A DNA stretch of 22,857 nt from CAIWXH01 sp964555675 (GTDB lineage: Bacteria; Chloroflexota; Chloroflexia; Chloroflexales; Chloroflexaceae): contig CAZKTU010000091.1 of the NCBI GenBank assembly GCA_964555675.1, forward strand, positions 1 through 22,857, written 5' to 3'. The notes under the pieces are model-generated. The model saw nothing but the letters and a program-made list of their open reading frames with translations. It searched no databases and was not told the origin of the DNA. How positions within the stretch are numbered: position 1 is the first letter of the stretch; each line of letters opens with the position of its first letter. This document shows positions 1 through 7,599 of this stretch, piece after piece. The position numbers and the translations under genes are program-made.

Positions 1-535
1 CCTGCTGCTCGTGGGCCCCGTTGCGATACGCGTGCAGGAAGCAGATCGCCGCGGCCTGCGGGTCGGTGCGCTCGATAAAAGCCGCCAGCTGCTCGAGCGT
101 CGCCGGGTCGAGGGGGGTGACCACCTCGCCGAAGGCGTTCATACGCTCGTCGACCTCGCAGCGCATACTGCGGGGCACCAGGGGGCTGACCGGCGGCGAG
201 TGCAGGTCGTAGATGTCGTAGCGCATCTCGCGCTGACTGTCGAGGGTGTCGGCGAAGCCCGCCGTGGTGATCAGGGCCACCCGCGCGCCGCGGCGCTCGA
301 TCAGCGCGTTGGTGATCAGGGTCGTCCCGTGGATGCTCAGCTCGACCTGGCCGCCCTCGGCGCCCACCTCGGTCAGGAGGGCGCTCCAGCCCTCGATGAC
401 GGCGCGGGCGGGGTCGTCGGGGGTGGTGAGGGTCTTGTAGGTATGGAGCTCGCCCGTCTGCATGTTGCAGAGGACGAAGTCGGTGAAGGTTCCGCCGATG
501 TCGAAGCCAAAACGGAAGCTCGCCTGAGCGGCCAT
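1..535 (-). CDS. hyuA: Hydantoinase/oxoprolinase HyuA-family subunit, N-terminal part (runs off left edge)
   Basis: Translating the minus strand from ATG at 535 gives 178 residues that begin MAAQASFRFGFDIGGTFTDF and continue without a stop to the window edge. The DIGGTFTD phosphate-binding motif lies near residues 12-19, and the stretch IHGTTLITNALIER typical of HyuA N-terminal domains follows. AGGAG on the minus strand (541-545) sits 5 nt before the ATG, which fixes the start. Members of this ASKHA-fold family use ATP to activate a cyclic amide or carbonyl substrate and work with a HyuB partner (N-methylhydantoinase, 5-oxoprolinase, acetophenone carboxylase). The protein is a close paralogue of the divergent HyuA at 944-3103; both read KTLTTP, ALIER and MRYDIYDL at matching places. 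At least 500 residues are missing here, so the exact reaction cannot be judged. Confidence 0.93.
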   Translation of the reverse strand, partial: MAAQASFRFGFDIGGTFTDFVLCNMQTGELHTYKTLTTPDDPARAVIEGWSALLTEVGAEGGQVELSIHGTTLITNALIERRGARVALITTAGFADTLDSQREMRYDIYDLHSPPVSPLVPRSMRCEVDERMNAFGEVVTPLDPATLEQLAAFIERTDPQAAAICFLHAYRNGAHEQQ

Positions 536-655
536 GATTACTCCTGACAAGGTTCGTCGCGGCGGGCCGCGCGAGAGACCGGCTCAAGCAGGACGAGCAG
601 TCGGCGTGGAGCGGCGGCTGGCGCGGGTCAGGGCACGGGGGTGTTGTGTGGCCCA

Positions 656-685
656 AGCATACTACGACTGCTTCGCACTTGTCAA
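656..685 (-). promoter_or_regulatory. Probable sigma70 promoter of the leftward hyuA
   Basis: Read on the minus strand, TTGACA (685-680) is followed after 18 bp by TATGCT (661-656), a 4/6 match to the -10 consensus. Transcription would start near 649, leaving a leader of about 114 nt before the ATG at 535. The -35 box lies beside the palindrome at 688-703 and back to back with the rightward promoter. Confidence 0.55.
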
Positions 686-687
686 GC

Positions 688-703
688 CAACTGTTGACAG
701 TTG
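688..703. promoter_or_regulatory. Candidate operator between the divergent hyuA promoters
   Basis: CAACTGTTGACAGTTG is a perfect inverted repeat with 7-bp arms and a 2-bp centre. It ends inside the rightward -35 box (701-706) and lies 3 bp from the leftward -35 box (680-685). A wider pair, TTGTCAA (679-685) and TTGACAA (701-707), frames it, and GTTGACA is repeated in tandem at 693-706. The placement would let one bound dimer block both promoters. No regulator gene lies nearby in the window, so the binding protein is unknown; a GntR-type regulator is only a guess. Confidence 0.5.
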
Positions 704-729
704 ACAACGTATTCTGATTGTGCTAGATT
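701..729 (+). promoter_or_regulatory. Probable sigma70 promoter of the rightward hyuA operon
   Basis: A perfect -35 box TTGACA (701-706) is followed after exactly 17 bp by TAGATT (724-729), a 4/6 -10 box directly preceded by TGC (721-723), which makes an extended -10. An in-frame ATG at 701 lies within the -35 box, so it cannot be the translation start of a transcript made from here. Transcription would begin near 736, giving a leader of about 200 nt. Confidence 0.6.
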
Positions 730-792
730 TTCCACAACACCCAAGCGGCCACATGCTGATACGTCCAATGTCGGACCGAAGCGCCTCGCACC

Positions 793-813
793 ATACAGCC
801 GCGTGAGCTGTAT
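793..813 (+). other. Leader hairpin in the 5' untranslated region of the hyuA operon
   Basis: ATACAGC (793-799) and GCTGTAT (807-813) form a perfect 7-bp stem with a 7-nt loop. No T-run follows, so it is not a typical intrinsic terminator. It could be a second operator or a leader structure. Apart from the promoters, operator and this hairpin, nothing else is recognised in the 408-bp gap 536-943. Confidence 0.3.
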
Positions 814-943
814 CGGCGGCCGCTCGTATATCGGTCTGGCCTGTGTAGACCATGCTCCCCACAGTCGTCACCCTTCGATCTGGGCAACGCTGCTCTGTAC
901 CGCGACCGACGGGGCTATGCTCCAGATGAAGCACGAGGATGGT

Positions 944-3103
944 ATGGATCAGGCCTCGACACACCCTGGGTCGGACCAACGGGCGGCCAGGGCCGGACAG
1001 AACAGGCGCTACAGGCTCGGCTTCGATATCGGCGGCACCTTCACGGATTTTGTGCTGATCGACGACGAGACGGGCCGGATCAGCAGCTACAAGACCCTGA
1101 CCACGCCTCACGAGCCGGCGGCGGCGGTGATGGAGGGGGTGAGCGCTCTACTCGAGCAGGTGGGGGCGCAGGGGCGCGCGATCGAGACCGCCATCCACGG
1201 GACGACCCTGATCACCAACGCGCTGATCGAGCGCAAGGGCGCCCGGACGGCTTTCGTCACCACCAGAGGCTTTCGCGATGTGCTCGAGATCGCGAAGGAG
1301 ATGCGCTACGACATCTACGACCTGCTGCTGGTGCTGCCGCAGCCCCTCGTCGCGCGGCCCCTGCGCCTCGAGGTGGACGAGCGGCTGAACGGGCGCGGCG
1401 AGGTGGTCACCCCCTTGAGCGTCGCCGACCTCGAGGCGATCAAGCCGCTGCTCGAGGCCGAAGGCGTCGAGGCCGTGGCAATCTGCCTGCTCCACTCGTA
1501 CCGTAACCCGGCCCACGAGCAGCTGATCAGGGCCTGGCTGCACGAGCACCTGCCCCAGGTCAGCGTGGCCCTCTCGTGCGAGGTCGCGCCCGAGATCCGC
1601 GAGTACGAGCGTATGTCGACCACGGTCGCCAACGCCTATGTCCAGCCCCTGACCGAGCGTTACCTGTCGCAGCTCGAGCAGCAGTTGCGGGCGACGGGCT
1701 TCGAGCGCCGGCTCTACCTGATGCTCTCGAGCGGCGGGATCAGCACCGTCGACACGGCGATCCGCTTCCCGGTGCGCCTGCTCGAGTCGGGCCCCGCGGC
1801 GGGCGTGCTGGCGGCGACCTTCTATGGCGAGGTGGTGGACGAGCCGAGCCTGGTCTCCTTCGATATGGGCGGCACCACCGCCAAGATGTGCCTGATCAAG
1901 GACGGGCGCCCGACCATGACCAGCACCTTCGAGGTGGCGCGCGTGCACCGCTTCAAGCGCGGCTCGGGCCTGCCGGTGCGCATCCCCGCGATCGAGCTGA
2001 TCGAGATCGGCGCCGGGGGCGGCAGCATCGCCCGCATCAACGAGCTGGGGCTGCTGAAGGTCGGCCCCGACTCGGCGGGGGCCGACCCGGGCCCGGCCTG
2101 CTACGGCTTCGGCGGCCAGCGCCCGACGGTCACCGACGCCAACCTGCTGCTGGGCTACCTCAACCCCGACTACTTCCTGGGCGGGCGCATGCAGCTCGAC
2201 CTGGCCGCCGCCGAGCGGGCGATCGCCGCCGATCTCGCCGGCCCCCTGGGGGTCGACCCGATCGTGGCGGCCCACGGGGTGCACCAGGTGGTCAACGAGA
2301 GCATGATCGCCGCGACGCGCATCCACGTGGCCGAGCGGGGCGCCGATCCGCGCCGGCTCAAGCTGATGGCCTTCGGCGGCGCCGGGCCGATCCACGCCCA
2401 CCAGATCGCGCGAGCCCTGAAGATGCGCGGCTATCTGATCCCCGCCAGCGCCGGGGTCACCTCGGCCCTGGGCTTCCTGACCGCGCCGGCCTCGTTCGAC
2501 TTCGCGCGCAGCTTCGTGGCGCGCCTGACGACGGACCTGCTGCCCGAGCTCGACGCGATCTACGCCGAGCTCGAGGCCCAGGGCCGGGCCATGCTGCGCG
2601 AGGCGGGCGTGGCCGAGGACGAGATGCGCTTCTTGCGCCAGGCCGACCTGCGCCACGTCGGCCAGGGCCACGAGATCCCGCTGCCGCTGCCCTTCGCGCG
2701 CCTGGCCGAGGTCGACCTCGACACCGAGCTGCGCCCCTACTTCTACGATTTCTACGCGGGCATCTACGGCCACGCCCATCGCCACCTGGCACTCGAACTC
2801 ATCACCTGTCGCCTGACGGCGACGGGCCCACGCCCGCGGGTACGTCTGCGCGAGGCCCCGGCCGATTCGCGCCCGGCCACCGTGGCGATCAAGGCCGAAC
2901 GCCGGGCCTACTTCGCCGAGCTTGGCGGCTTCGTGCAGGCGCCGGTCTATGACCGCGCCCGACTCGCGGCCGGCATGAGCTTCATGGGGCCCGCGATCGT
3001 GGAGGAGCAAGACTCTACGGCGGTGATCGGCCCGGGCGCGCTGGTCTCGATCGACCAGCACGCGAACCTGCTGGCGACCTTTACGCTGGACAATGGGCGG
3101 TAG
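944..3103 (+). CDS. hyuA: Hydantoinase/oxoprolinase HyuA-family ATP-dependent subunit
   Basis: The product has 719 residues from ATG 944, close to the usual 680-720 of HyuA proteins. This start is preferred over ATGs at 917 and 926 because GAGG (935-938) is well spaced before it and because the conserved FDIGGTFTDF block then begins near residue 27. The N-terminal phosphate motif starts at D28 and a second, DMGGTTAKM, at D307, as in ASKHA ATP-binding folds. SGPAAGVLAA, GAGGGSIARI and ADPGPACYG are family hallmarks, and the C-terminal domain is complete. Relatives couple ATP hydrolysis to hydantoin or 5-oxoproline ring opening, or to ketone carboxylation, always with HyuB. It is the first gene of an operon with a transporter and three hyuB genes and is divergent from a paralogue at 1-535. 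The substrate is unknown. Confidence 0.93.
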   Translation: MDQASTHPGSDQRAARAGQNRRYRLGFDIGGTFTDFVLIDDETGRISSYKTLTTPHEPAAAVMEGVSALLEQVGAQGRAIETAIHGTTLITNALIERKGARTAFVTTRGFRDVLEIAKEMRYDIYDLLLVLPQPLVARPLRLEVDERLNGRGEVVTPLSVADLEAIKPLLEAEGVEAVAICLLHSYRNPAHEQLIRAWLHEHLPQVSVALSCEVAPEIREYERMSTTVANAYVQPLTERYLSQLEQQLRATGFERRLYLMLSSGGISTVDTAIRFPVRLLESGPAAGVLAATFYGEVVDEPSLVSFDMGGTTAKMCLIKDGRPTMTSTFEVARVHRFKRGSGLPVRIPAIELIEIGAGGGSIARINELGLLKVGPDSAGADPGPACYGFGGQRPTVTDANLLLGYLNPDYFLGGRMQLDLAAAERAIAADLAGPLGVDPIVAAHGVHQVVNESMIAATRIHVAERGADPRRLKLMAFGGAGPIHAHQIARALKMRGYLIPASAGVTSALGFLTAPASFDFARSFVARLTTDLLPELDAIYAELEAQGRAMLREAGVAEDEMRFLRQADLRHVGQGHEIPLPLPFARLAEVDLDTELRPYFYDFYAGIYGHAHRHLALELITCRLTATGPRPRVRLREAPADSRPATVAIKAERRAYFAELGGFVQAPVYDRARLAAGMSFMGPAIVEEQDSTAVIGPGALVSIDQHANLLATFTLDNGR

Positions 3104-3234
3104 GCGGACGACCAACGACGGTCGACAAGGTCCATGACAAGGGGTGAGCAGCCTTGTACGGCTGACGCCCCCGCACTACCATCCGGTCTCGATAGGCTCT
3201 GGTGTTGACCCGCAGTCAGGAAGGAGCAAGGGTT

Positions 3235-4953
3235 ATGACCTCACGTCCAGGGAAGCCCCATCAGCGCGCACGTCTGGGGAGCGCAAGCACACTGCTGCTG
3301 CTCGCGATCGTCACCCTGATCCTGGCCGCGTGCGGCGCCGCACCGCCGGCCGCCGAACCCACCGCCGCGCCCGCCGCCGAGCCCACCGCGGCCCCCGCCG
3401 CCGCCGCCCCCACAGAGGCTCCTGCGCCCACCGCCGCGCCCGCCGCCCCCACCGAGGCCCCGGCGCCTACGGCGGCCCCCGCCGCCGCCGAGGGCGGCAA
3501 GACCGCCACGATCGGCATGGTCGAGCTGGTCACCTCGCTCGACCCGCCCACCGACTGGGCCATCGCCGCCACCTGGATCCACACCAACATCTTCGACTGC
3601 CTGGTCTGGCGCAACCGCGAGACCACCGAGTTCGAGCCCTGGCTGGCCGAGTCGTATGAGAACCTCGACCCGACCACCTGGCGCTTCAAGCTGCGCGAGG
3701 GGGTGACCTTCCACAATGGCGAGCCCTTCGACGCCGAGGCGGTGGTCTGGACCTACGAGCGCATCCTGGCCGACGACACGATGATCACCTACCCGCAGTG
3801 GACCTTCATCAAAGAGATCAATGTGATCGACCCGATGACGGTCGACTTCGTGACCCAGGCCCCCGAGCCGGCGATGCTGAGCAAGATCTCGGGCACCGGC
3901 TGCGGCATCCAGGCCCCCGTGGCCGGCAAGGCCCAGCAGGAGAGCGGCGCCGAGTACACCCCGATCGGCACCGGCCCCTTCAAGTTCAGCGAGTGGGTCA
4001 AGGACGACTACATCAAGCTCGAGAGCAACCCCGACTACTGGCAGGGCGCGCCCGACATCGAGAACCTGTTCTTCCGCGCCATCCCCGAGACCTCGACCCG
4101 CGTGGCCAGCCTGATCGCCGGCGACATCGACCTGACGGTCGGCGTGCCGACCCAGGACTGGGAGCGCATCAACGCCAACGAGGGCACCAGCGTCGAGGAG
4201 TACCTGACCAACCGCACGCTGCTGCTGGCCCTGCGCACGGCGCCCTCGGGCGGCATGCCCGAGTGGAGCGGCCCGACCGAGGACCCCCTGGTGCGCGAGG
4301 CGATCAGCCTGGCGATTGACCGGGCCACCCTGATCGAGCTGGTCGACGGGATGGGCATCCCCGTGCTGAGCCGCGTCACCCCGCCCACCCTGGGCTGGAG
4401 CGACGAGTTCTACAACCAGGTTGGCGAGTATAATCCCGACAAGGCCCGCGAGCTGCTGGCCCAGTCGAGCTACAATGGCGAGCCCCTGACCTTCCACACC
4501 TCGACCGCCTTCACCTACCAGAAAGAGGTCGCCGAGGCAATTACGGCGATGCTCCAGGACGTCGGCTTCACCATCGACCTGCAGGTGATGGACGTGACCA
4601 CCTTCCGCGAGAAGGTCTACTTCCCGAACATGAACGAAGAGCTCTACATGGACGCTCTGGGCAATTCGTTCTTCGACCCCTGGATCACCGTGCGTGAGTA
4701 CGCCGTCGGCCAGAAGGCCCGCTCGGGCTGGGTCAACGCCGAGGTCGAGCGGCTGATCGACGAGGCCGGCGTGAACATGGACCCCGAGGCCCGCGCCGAG
4801 CAGTACATCCAGATCCAGCGCCTGATCAACGAGGAGAACCCCGCGGTCTACCTCTTCCTGATGAAGGACGCCATGGGCAAGTCGGACCGCCTGAACTTCA
4901 CGATGAACCCCGACAACTTCCTCTGGATGGGCTTCGCCACGATCAACGAGTAG
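3235..4953 (+). CDS. ABC transporter solute-binding lipoprotein, family 5 (peptide/nickel/opine type)
   Basis: The 572-residue product starts at ATG 3235, 8 nt after AAGGAG (3221-3226). It has a basic N-terminus, a hydrophobic stretch at about residues 19-32 and a lipobox L30-A31-A32-C33, so Cys33 should be lipidated and hold the protein on the outer face of the membrane. Residues 34-87 are a flexible linker of repeated APTEAPAPTAAPA-like units. The mature domain then shows family-5 signatures, including LAESYENLDPTTWRFKLREG and VTFHNGEPFDAEAVVWTYER. It should capture a small peptide or peptide-like compound and deliver it to the two permeases encoded next. A family-5 protein among hydantoinase genes suggests uptake of an amide or lactam compound. 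The 131-bp gap before it (3104-3234) holds no gene or convincing promoter. Confidence 0.95.
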   Translation: MTSRPGKPHQRARLGSASTLLLLAIVTLILAACGAAPPAAEPTAAPAAEPTAAPAAAAPTEAPAPTAAPAAPTEAPAPTAAPAAAEGGKTATIGMVELVTSLDPPTDWAIAATWIHTNIFDCLVWRNRETTEFEPWLAESYENLDPTTWRFKLREGVTFHNGEPFDAEAVVWTYERILADDTMITYPQWTFIKEINVIDPMTVDFVTQAPEPAMLSKISGTGCGIQAPVAGKAQQESGAEYTPIGTGPFKFSEWVKDDYIKLESNPDYWQGAPDIENLFFRAIPETSTRVASLIAGDIDLTVGVPTQDWERINANEGTSVEEYLTNRTLLLALRTAPSGGMPEWSGPTEDPLVREAISLAIDRATLIELVDGMGIPVLSRVTPPTLGWSDEFYNQVGEYNPDKARELLAQSSYNGEPLTFHTSTAFTYQKEVAEAITAMLQDVGFTIDLQVMDVTTFREKVYFPNMNEELYMDALGNSFFDPWITVREYAVGQKARSGWVNAEVERLIDEAGVNMDPEARAEQYIQIQRLINEENPAVYLFLMKDAMGKSDRLNFTMNPDNFLWMGFATINE

Positions 4954-4963
4954 CTCTGGTCGC

Positions 4964-4995
4964 GGCCGGGGCGGGCCAGGGGGCCCGCCCCGGCC
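4964..4995 (+). other. Strong GC stem-loop between binding protein and permease genes
   Basis: GGCCGGGGCGGGCC (4964-4977) is perfectly complementary to GGCCCGCCCCGGCC (4982-4995) around an AGGG loop, giving 14 consecutive G-C pairs. It begins 11 nt after the stop of the binding-protein gene and ends 33 nt before the permease start. No T-run follows, so full termination is unlikely. In many ABC operons such a hairpin shields the 3' end of the binding-protein message or partly terminates transcription, so that the binding protein exceeds the permeases. Confidence 0.75.
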
Positions 4996-5028
4996 ATCGT
5001 TGTGGCCGGGGCGCGCTGAGGAGCCAGA

Positions 5029-5952
5029 ATGGGCCGCTACATTGCGATTCGTGTCCTTCAGCTGATCCCGTCGCTGCTGGGCCTGTCGATTATCCTCTTT
5101 CTGTTGATGCGCCTGGGCGGCGACCCGGTGGCCCACCTGGTGCGCCCCGAGGCCGACGAGGCCGAGATCGCCGCCGTACGGGCGGCCTACGGCTTCGACC
5201 GCCCGCTCCACGAGCAGTATTTCACTTCGCTGAGCCGGCTGGTGCGGGGCGACTTCGGCGAGTCGGTGCGTTTCCGCACCGATGCCATGCCCCTGGTGCT
5301 CGAGCGGCTGCCGGCCACCCTGCAGCTGTCTCTGGCCGCGATCCTCGTCGCGATCGTGATCGCCATCCCGGTCGGCCTGATCTCGGCCCTGTTCCAGAAC
5401 TCGCCCCTGGACATCACCCTCACCCTCACCTCGACCCTGGGCCGGGCCATGCCGAACTACTGGCTCGGGATCATGCTGATCCTGCTCTTTAGCGTACAGT
5501 TGCGCTGGCTGCCGGTCTCGGGCACGGGCGACTGGACCCACCTGGTCTTGCCGGCGATCACCCTGGGCATCGGCATCGCGCCGGCCCTCTCGCGCCTGCT
5601 GCGCTCGAGCATGATCGAGGTGCTGCGGCGCGAGTATGTGGTGACGGCGCGGGCCAAGGGGCTGACCGAGGGGACGGTGGTGCTGCGCCACGCCATGCGC
5701 AACGCCCTGATTCCCTTCGTCACCATCTTCGGGCTGCAGGTGGCCTGGCTGCTGGGCGGCGCGGTGATCGTCGAGGAGGTCTTCGCGTGGCCGGGGATGG
5801 GCCGCCTGATCTACCGCTCGGTGCAGGTGCGCGACCTGGCCGTGGTGCAGGCCGGCGTCTTCGTCTTCGCGCTGATCGTGATGATCGCCAACCTGCTGGT
5901 TGACCTGTCGTACGCGATCCTTGACCCCCGCATCAGCTACGGCGATAAGTGA
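5029..5952 (+). CDS. ABC transporter permease, DppB/OppB type
   Basis: This 307-residue membrane protein starts at ATG 5029, 5 nt after GAGGAG (5018-5023). About six hydrophobic segments are visible, near residues 9-30, 96-121, 143-160, 172-190, 228-250 and 272-295. The first periplasmic loop holds the DppB-like stretch YGFDRPLHEQY (54-64), and residues 202-230, EYVVTARAKGL through RNALIPF, form the EAA loop that docks the ATPase. It should pair with the product of the next gene to form the channel fed by the lipoprotein at 3235-4953. Dipeptide, oligopeptide, nickel and glutathione importers share this family, so the substrate cannot be told from the permease. Confidence 0.95.
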   Translation: MGRYIAIRVLQLIPSLLGLSIILFLLMRLGGDPVAHLVRPEADEAEIAAVRAAYGFDRPLHEQYFTSLSRLVRGDFGESVRFRTDAMPLVLERLPATLQLSLAAILVAIVIAIPVGLISALFQNSPLDITLTLTSTLGRAMPNYWLGIMLILLFSVQLRWLPVSGTGDWTHLVLPAITLGIGIAPALSRLLRSSMIEVLRREYVVTARAKGLTEGTVVLRHAMRNALIPFVTIFGLQVAWLLGGAVIVEEVFAWPGMGRLIYRSVQVRDLAVVQAGVFVFALIVMIANLLVDLSYAILDPRISYGDK

Positions 5953-5980
5953 CGGGCGTCACCACAGGCGAGGTTTGAGC

Positions 5981-6886
5981 TTGAAATCGACACAGGTCGT
6001 CTCGAAGCCCATTGTGACCCGTCCGCGCGCGGCCAGCCCCCGCTGGGTTCGCAGCCTGCAGCGCAACACCGTCGGGGTGGTCGGGCTGCTGATCGTCGCC
6101 ACGGTGCTGTTGATGGCCCTGACGGCCCCGCTGATCGCGCCCCACGACCCGGCCAAGCTGAATGTACGCACGCGCCTCGCGCCGCCGGCCTGGTCGGCCG
6201 AGGGCGACCCGCGCTTTCTGCTGGGCACCGACCAGCTCGGCCGCGATGTGCTGAGCCGCCTGATCTATGGCTCGCGGGTCTCGGTGATCGTGGGTGTGCT
6301 GGGCGTGTCGCTCTCGGTGCTGGTCGGGGTGACGATCGGCCTGATCAGCGGCTATGTGGGCGGCACGGTCGACAATATTCTCTCGCGCACCGTCGATACC
6401 TTCATGGCCATCCCCTTCATCATCCTGGCCCTGGCGGCCGTCGGCTTCCTCGGGCCGGGGTTGGTGAACCTGGTGATCGTGCTGGGGCTGACGGGGTGGG
6501 TCACCTTCGCCCGCGTGGTGCGCGGCGAGGTGCTCTCGGTGAAGGGCATGGAGTATGTCACGGCGGCCCGCACGGTCGGGCAGTCGGGCTGGCGCATCGC
6601 CCTCTTCCACGTGCTGCCCAACGTCACCGCCTCGATCATTGTGCTCTCGACGCTGCAGATCGCGACCGTGATCATCGCCGAGTCGTCCCTGAGCTTCCTG
6701 GGCATGGGCGTGCAGCCGCCCACGATCACCTGGGGCCTGATGCTCTCTGAGGGGCGCAACCACCTGGCGACCTCGTGGTGGCTCGCGACCTTCCCCGGCA
6801 TGGCGATCAGCCTGACCGCCCTCGGCTGCATCCTGATGGGCGACTGGCTGCGCGACGCCCTCGACCCGCGCCTGCGACAGGGGTAA
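5981..6886 (+). CDS. ABC transporter permease, DppC/OppC type (probable TTG start)
   Basis: The family match begins soon after position 5981 and includes the DppC hallmark GTDQLGRDVLSRLIYGSRVS (residues 82-101) and an EAA loop at about 190-218. Hydrophobic segments lie near residues 31-54, 101-125, 142-170, 214-235 and 272-290. The only upstream ATG in frame, at 5900, would overlap the preceding permease gene by 53 bp and has no good ribosome site. TTG at 5981 is 7 nt after GAGG (5970-5973) and gives a 301-residue protein of normal length; TTG at 5975 is an alternative. It is the second channel subunit of the importer. The two ATPase subunits normally needed are not encoded in this window. 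Confidence 0.92.
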   Translation: MKSTQVVSKPIVTRPRAASPRWVRSLQRNTVGVVGLLIVATVLLMALTAPLIAPHDPAKLNVRTRLAPPAWSAEGDPRFLLGTDQLGRDVLSRLIYGSRVSVIVGVLGVSLSVLVGVTIGLISGYVGGTVDNILSRTVDTFMAIPFIILALAAVGFLGPGLVNLVIVLGLTGWVTFARVVRGEVLSVKGMEYVTAARTVGQSGWRIALFHVLPNVTASIIVLSTLQIATVIIAESSLSFLGMGVQPPTITWGLMLSEGRNHLATSWWLATFPGMAISLTALGCILMGDWLRDALDPRLRQG

Positions 6887-6891
6887 CGCCA

Positions 6892-7599
6892 ATGACCTTC
6901 TCAATCACGGGCTTCGACCCGGCCAGCGGCCTGATGGGGGTGGCGGTGGCGACGCGCTACTGGGCCGTGGGGGCGCGGGTGCCCTATGTGCGCGCGGGCC
7001 TGGCGGCCCTGGCCGTGCAGGCCTACGCCCAGCCCTACCTGGGCTACGATACGCTACGCCTGATGGGCGAGGAGGGCCTGAGCGGCCCCGCCGCCCTCGA
7101 GCGGGTGCTGGCGGCCGACCCCGGGCGCGACTGGCGCCAGGTCGGCCTGGTCGACCACCTGGGCAATCTGTACGGCTACACCGGGGTCGAGACCGAGCCC
7201 TGGAGCGGGCACCTCGTCGGCGCGGGCTGCGTGGGCGCCGGCAATATGCTGGTCAACGCCGAGACCGTCGGCGATATGGTGGCGACCTTCGAGGCGCGCC
7301 CCGAGCTGGCCCTGCCCGAGCGCCTGGTGACGGCCCTGCAGGCCGGCCACGCCGCCGGCGGCGACCGCCGCGGCCAACAGTCGGCGGCGGTGTATGTCGT
7401 CCACCGCGAGGAGGCGCCCTACCTCGACCTGCGCGTCGACGACCACCCCGACGCGATCGCCGAGCTGGCCCGCCTGGTGGCCGCCACGGCGAGCGACCCC
7501 CTGGTGCGCAGCGCGCGCTTCGCCGGCGGCCGCGCCGCGCCCCCCGTCGACGAGTATCGCGCCCACAAGGAGCGGCTCAGGGGCAAGGGCCTCGCGTAA
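6892..7599 (+). CDS. DUF1028 family protein (predicted Ntn-hydrolase fold)
   Basis: The 235-residue product starts at ATG 6892, 5 nt after the permease stop. It matches DUF1028 throughout: MTFSITGFDPASGLMGVAVA at the N-terminus, YWAVGARVPYVRAG, AADPGRDWRQVGLVD, WSGHLVGAGCVGAGNML and, near residue 154, GGDRRGQQSAAV. This family has been assigned to the Ntn-hydrolase superfamily by fold; members of known activity are scarce. Removal of Met1 would leave Thr2 at the amino terminus, which could serve as an Ntn nucleophile, but this is inference. Its place between the importer and three hyuB genes, with almost no spacing, suggests amide-bond hydrolysis on the same substrate, either before or after the HyuA/HyuB step. 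No signal peptide is present, so it should be cytoplasmic. Confidence 0.88.
   Translation: MTFSITGFDPASGLMGVAVATRYWAVGARVPYVRAGLAALAVQAYAQPYLGYDTLRLMGEEGLSGPAALERVLAADPGRDWRQVGLVDHLGNLYGYTGVETEPWSGHLVGAGCVGAGNMLVNAETVGDMVATFEARPELALPERLVTALQAGHAAGGDRRGQQSAAVYVVHREEAPYLDLRVDDHPDAIAELARLVAATASDPLVRSARFAGGRAAPPVDEYRAHKERLRGKGLA

Noticed and set aside
701..943. N-terminal extension of HyuA back to ATG 701
   Set aside because: The extension overlaps the -35 and -10 boxes, has no HyuA similarity and no ribosome site; ATG 944 fits better.
1148..3115. Minus-strand open frame of 655 codons opposite hyuA
   Set aside because: It is antisense to a complete HyuA with all motifs and has no domain of its own.
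3104..3234. Small inverted repeats between hyuA and the binding-protein gene as a terminator or promoter
   Set aside because: Only 5-bp stems without a T-run and no paired -35/-10 boxes were found; the genes more likely share one transcript.
3330..3500. GCC-rich repetitive DNA as a possible repeat array
   Set aside because: It encodes the Ala/Pro/Thr linker of the lipoprotein in frame, which explains the repetition.
3241..5691. Minus-strand open frame of 816 codons opposite the binding protein and first permease
   Set aside because: It lies antisense to two well supported genes and its low-complexity sequence reflects GC-rich codon use.
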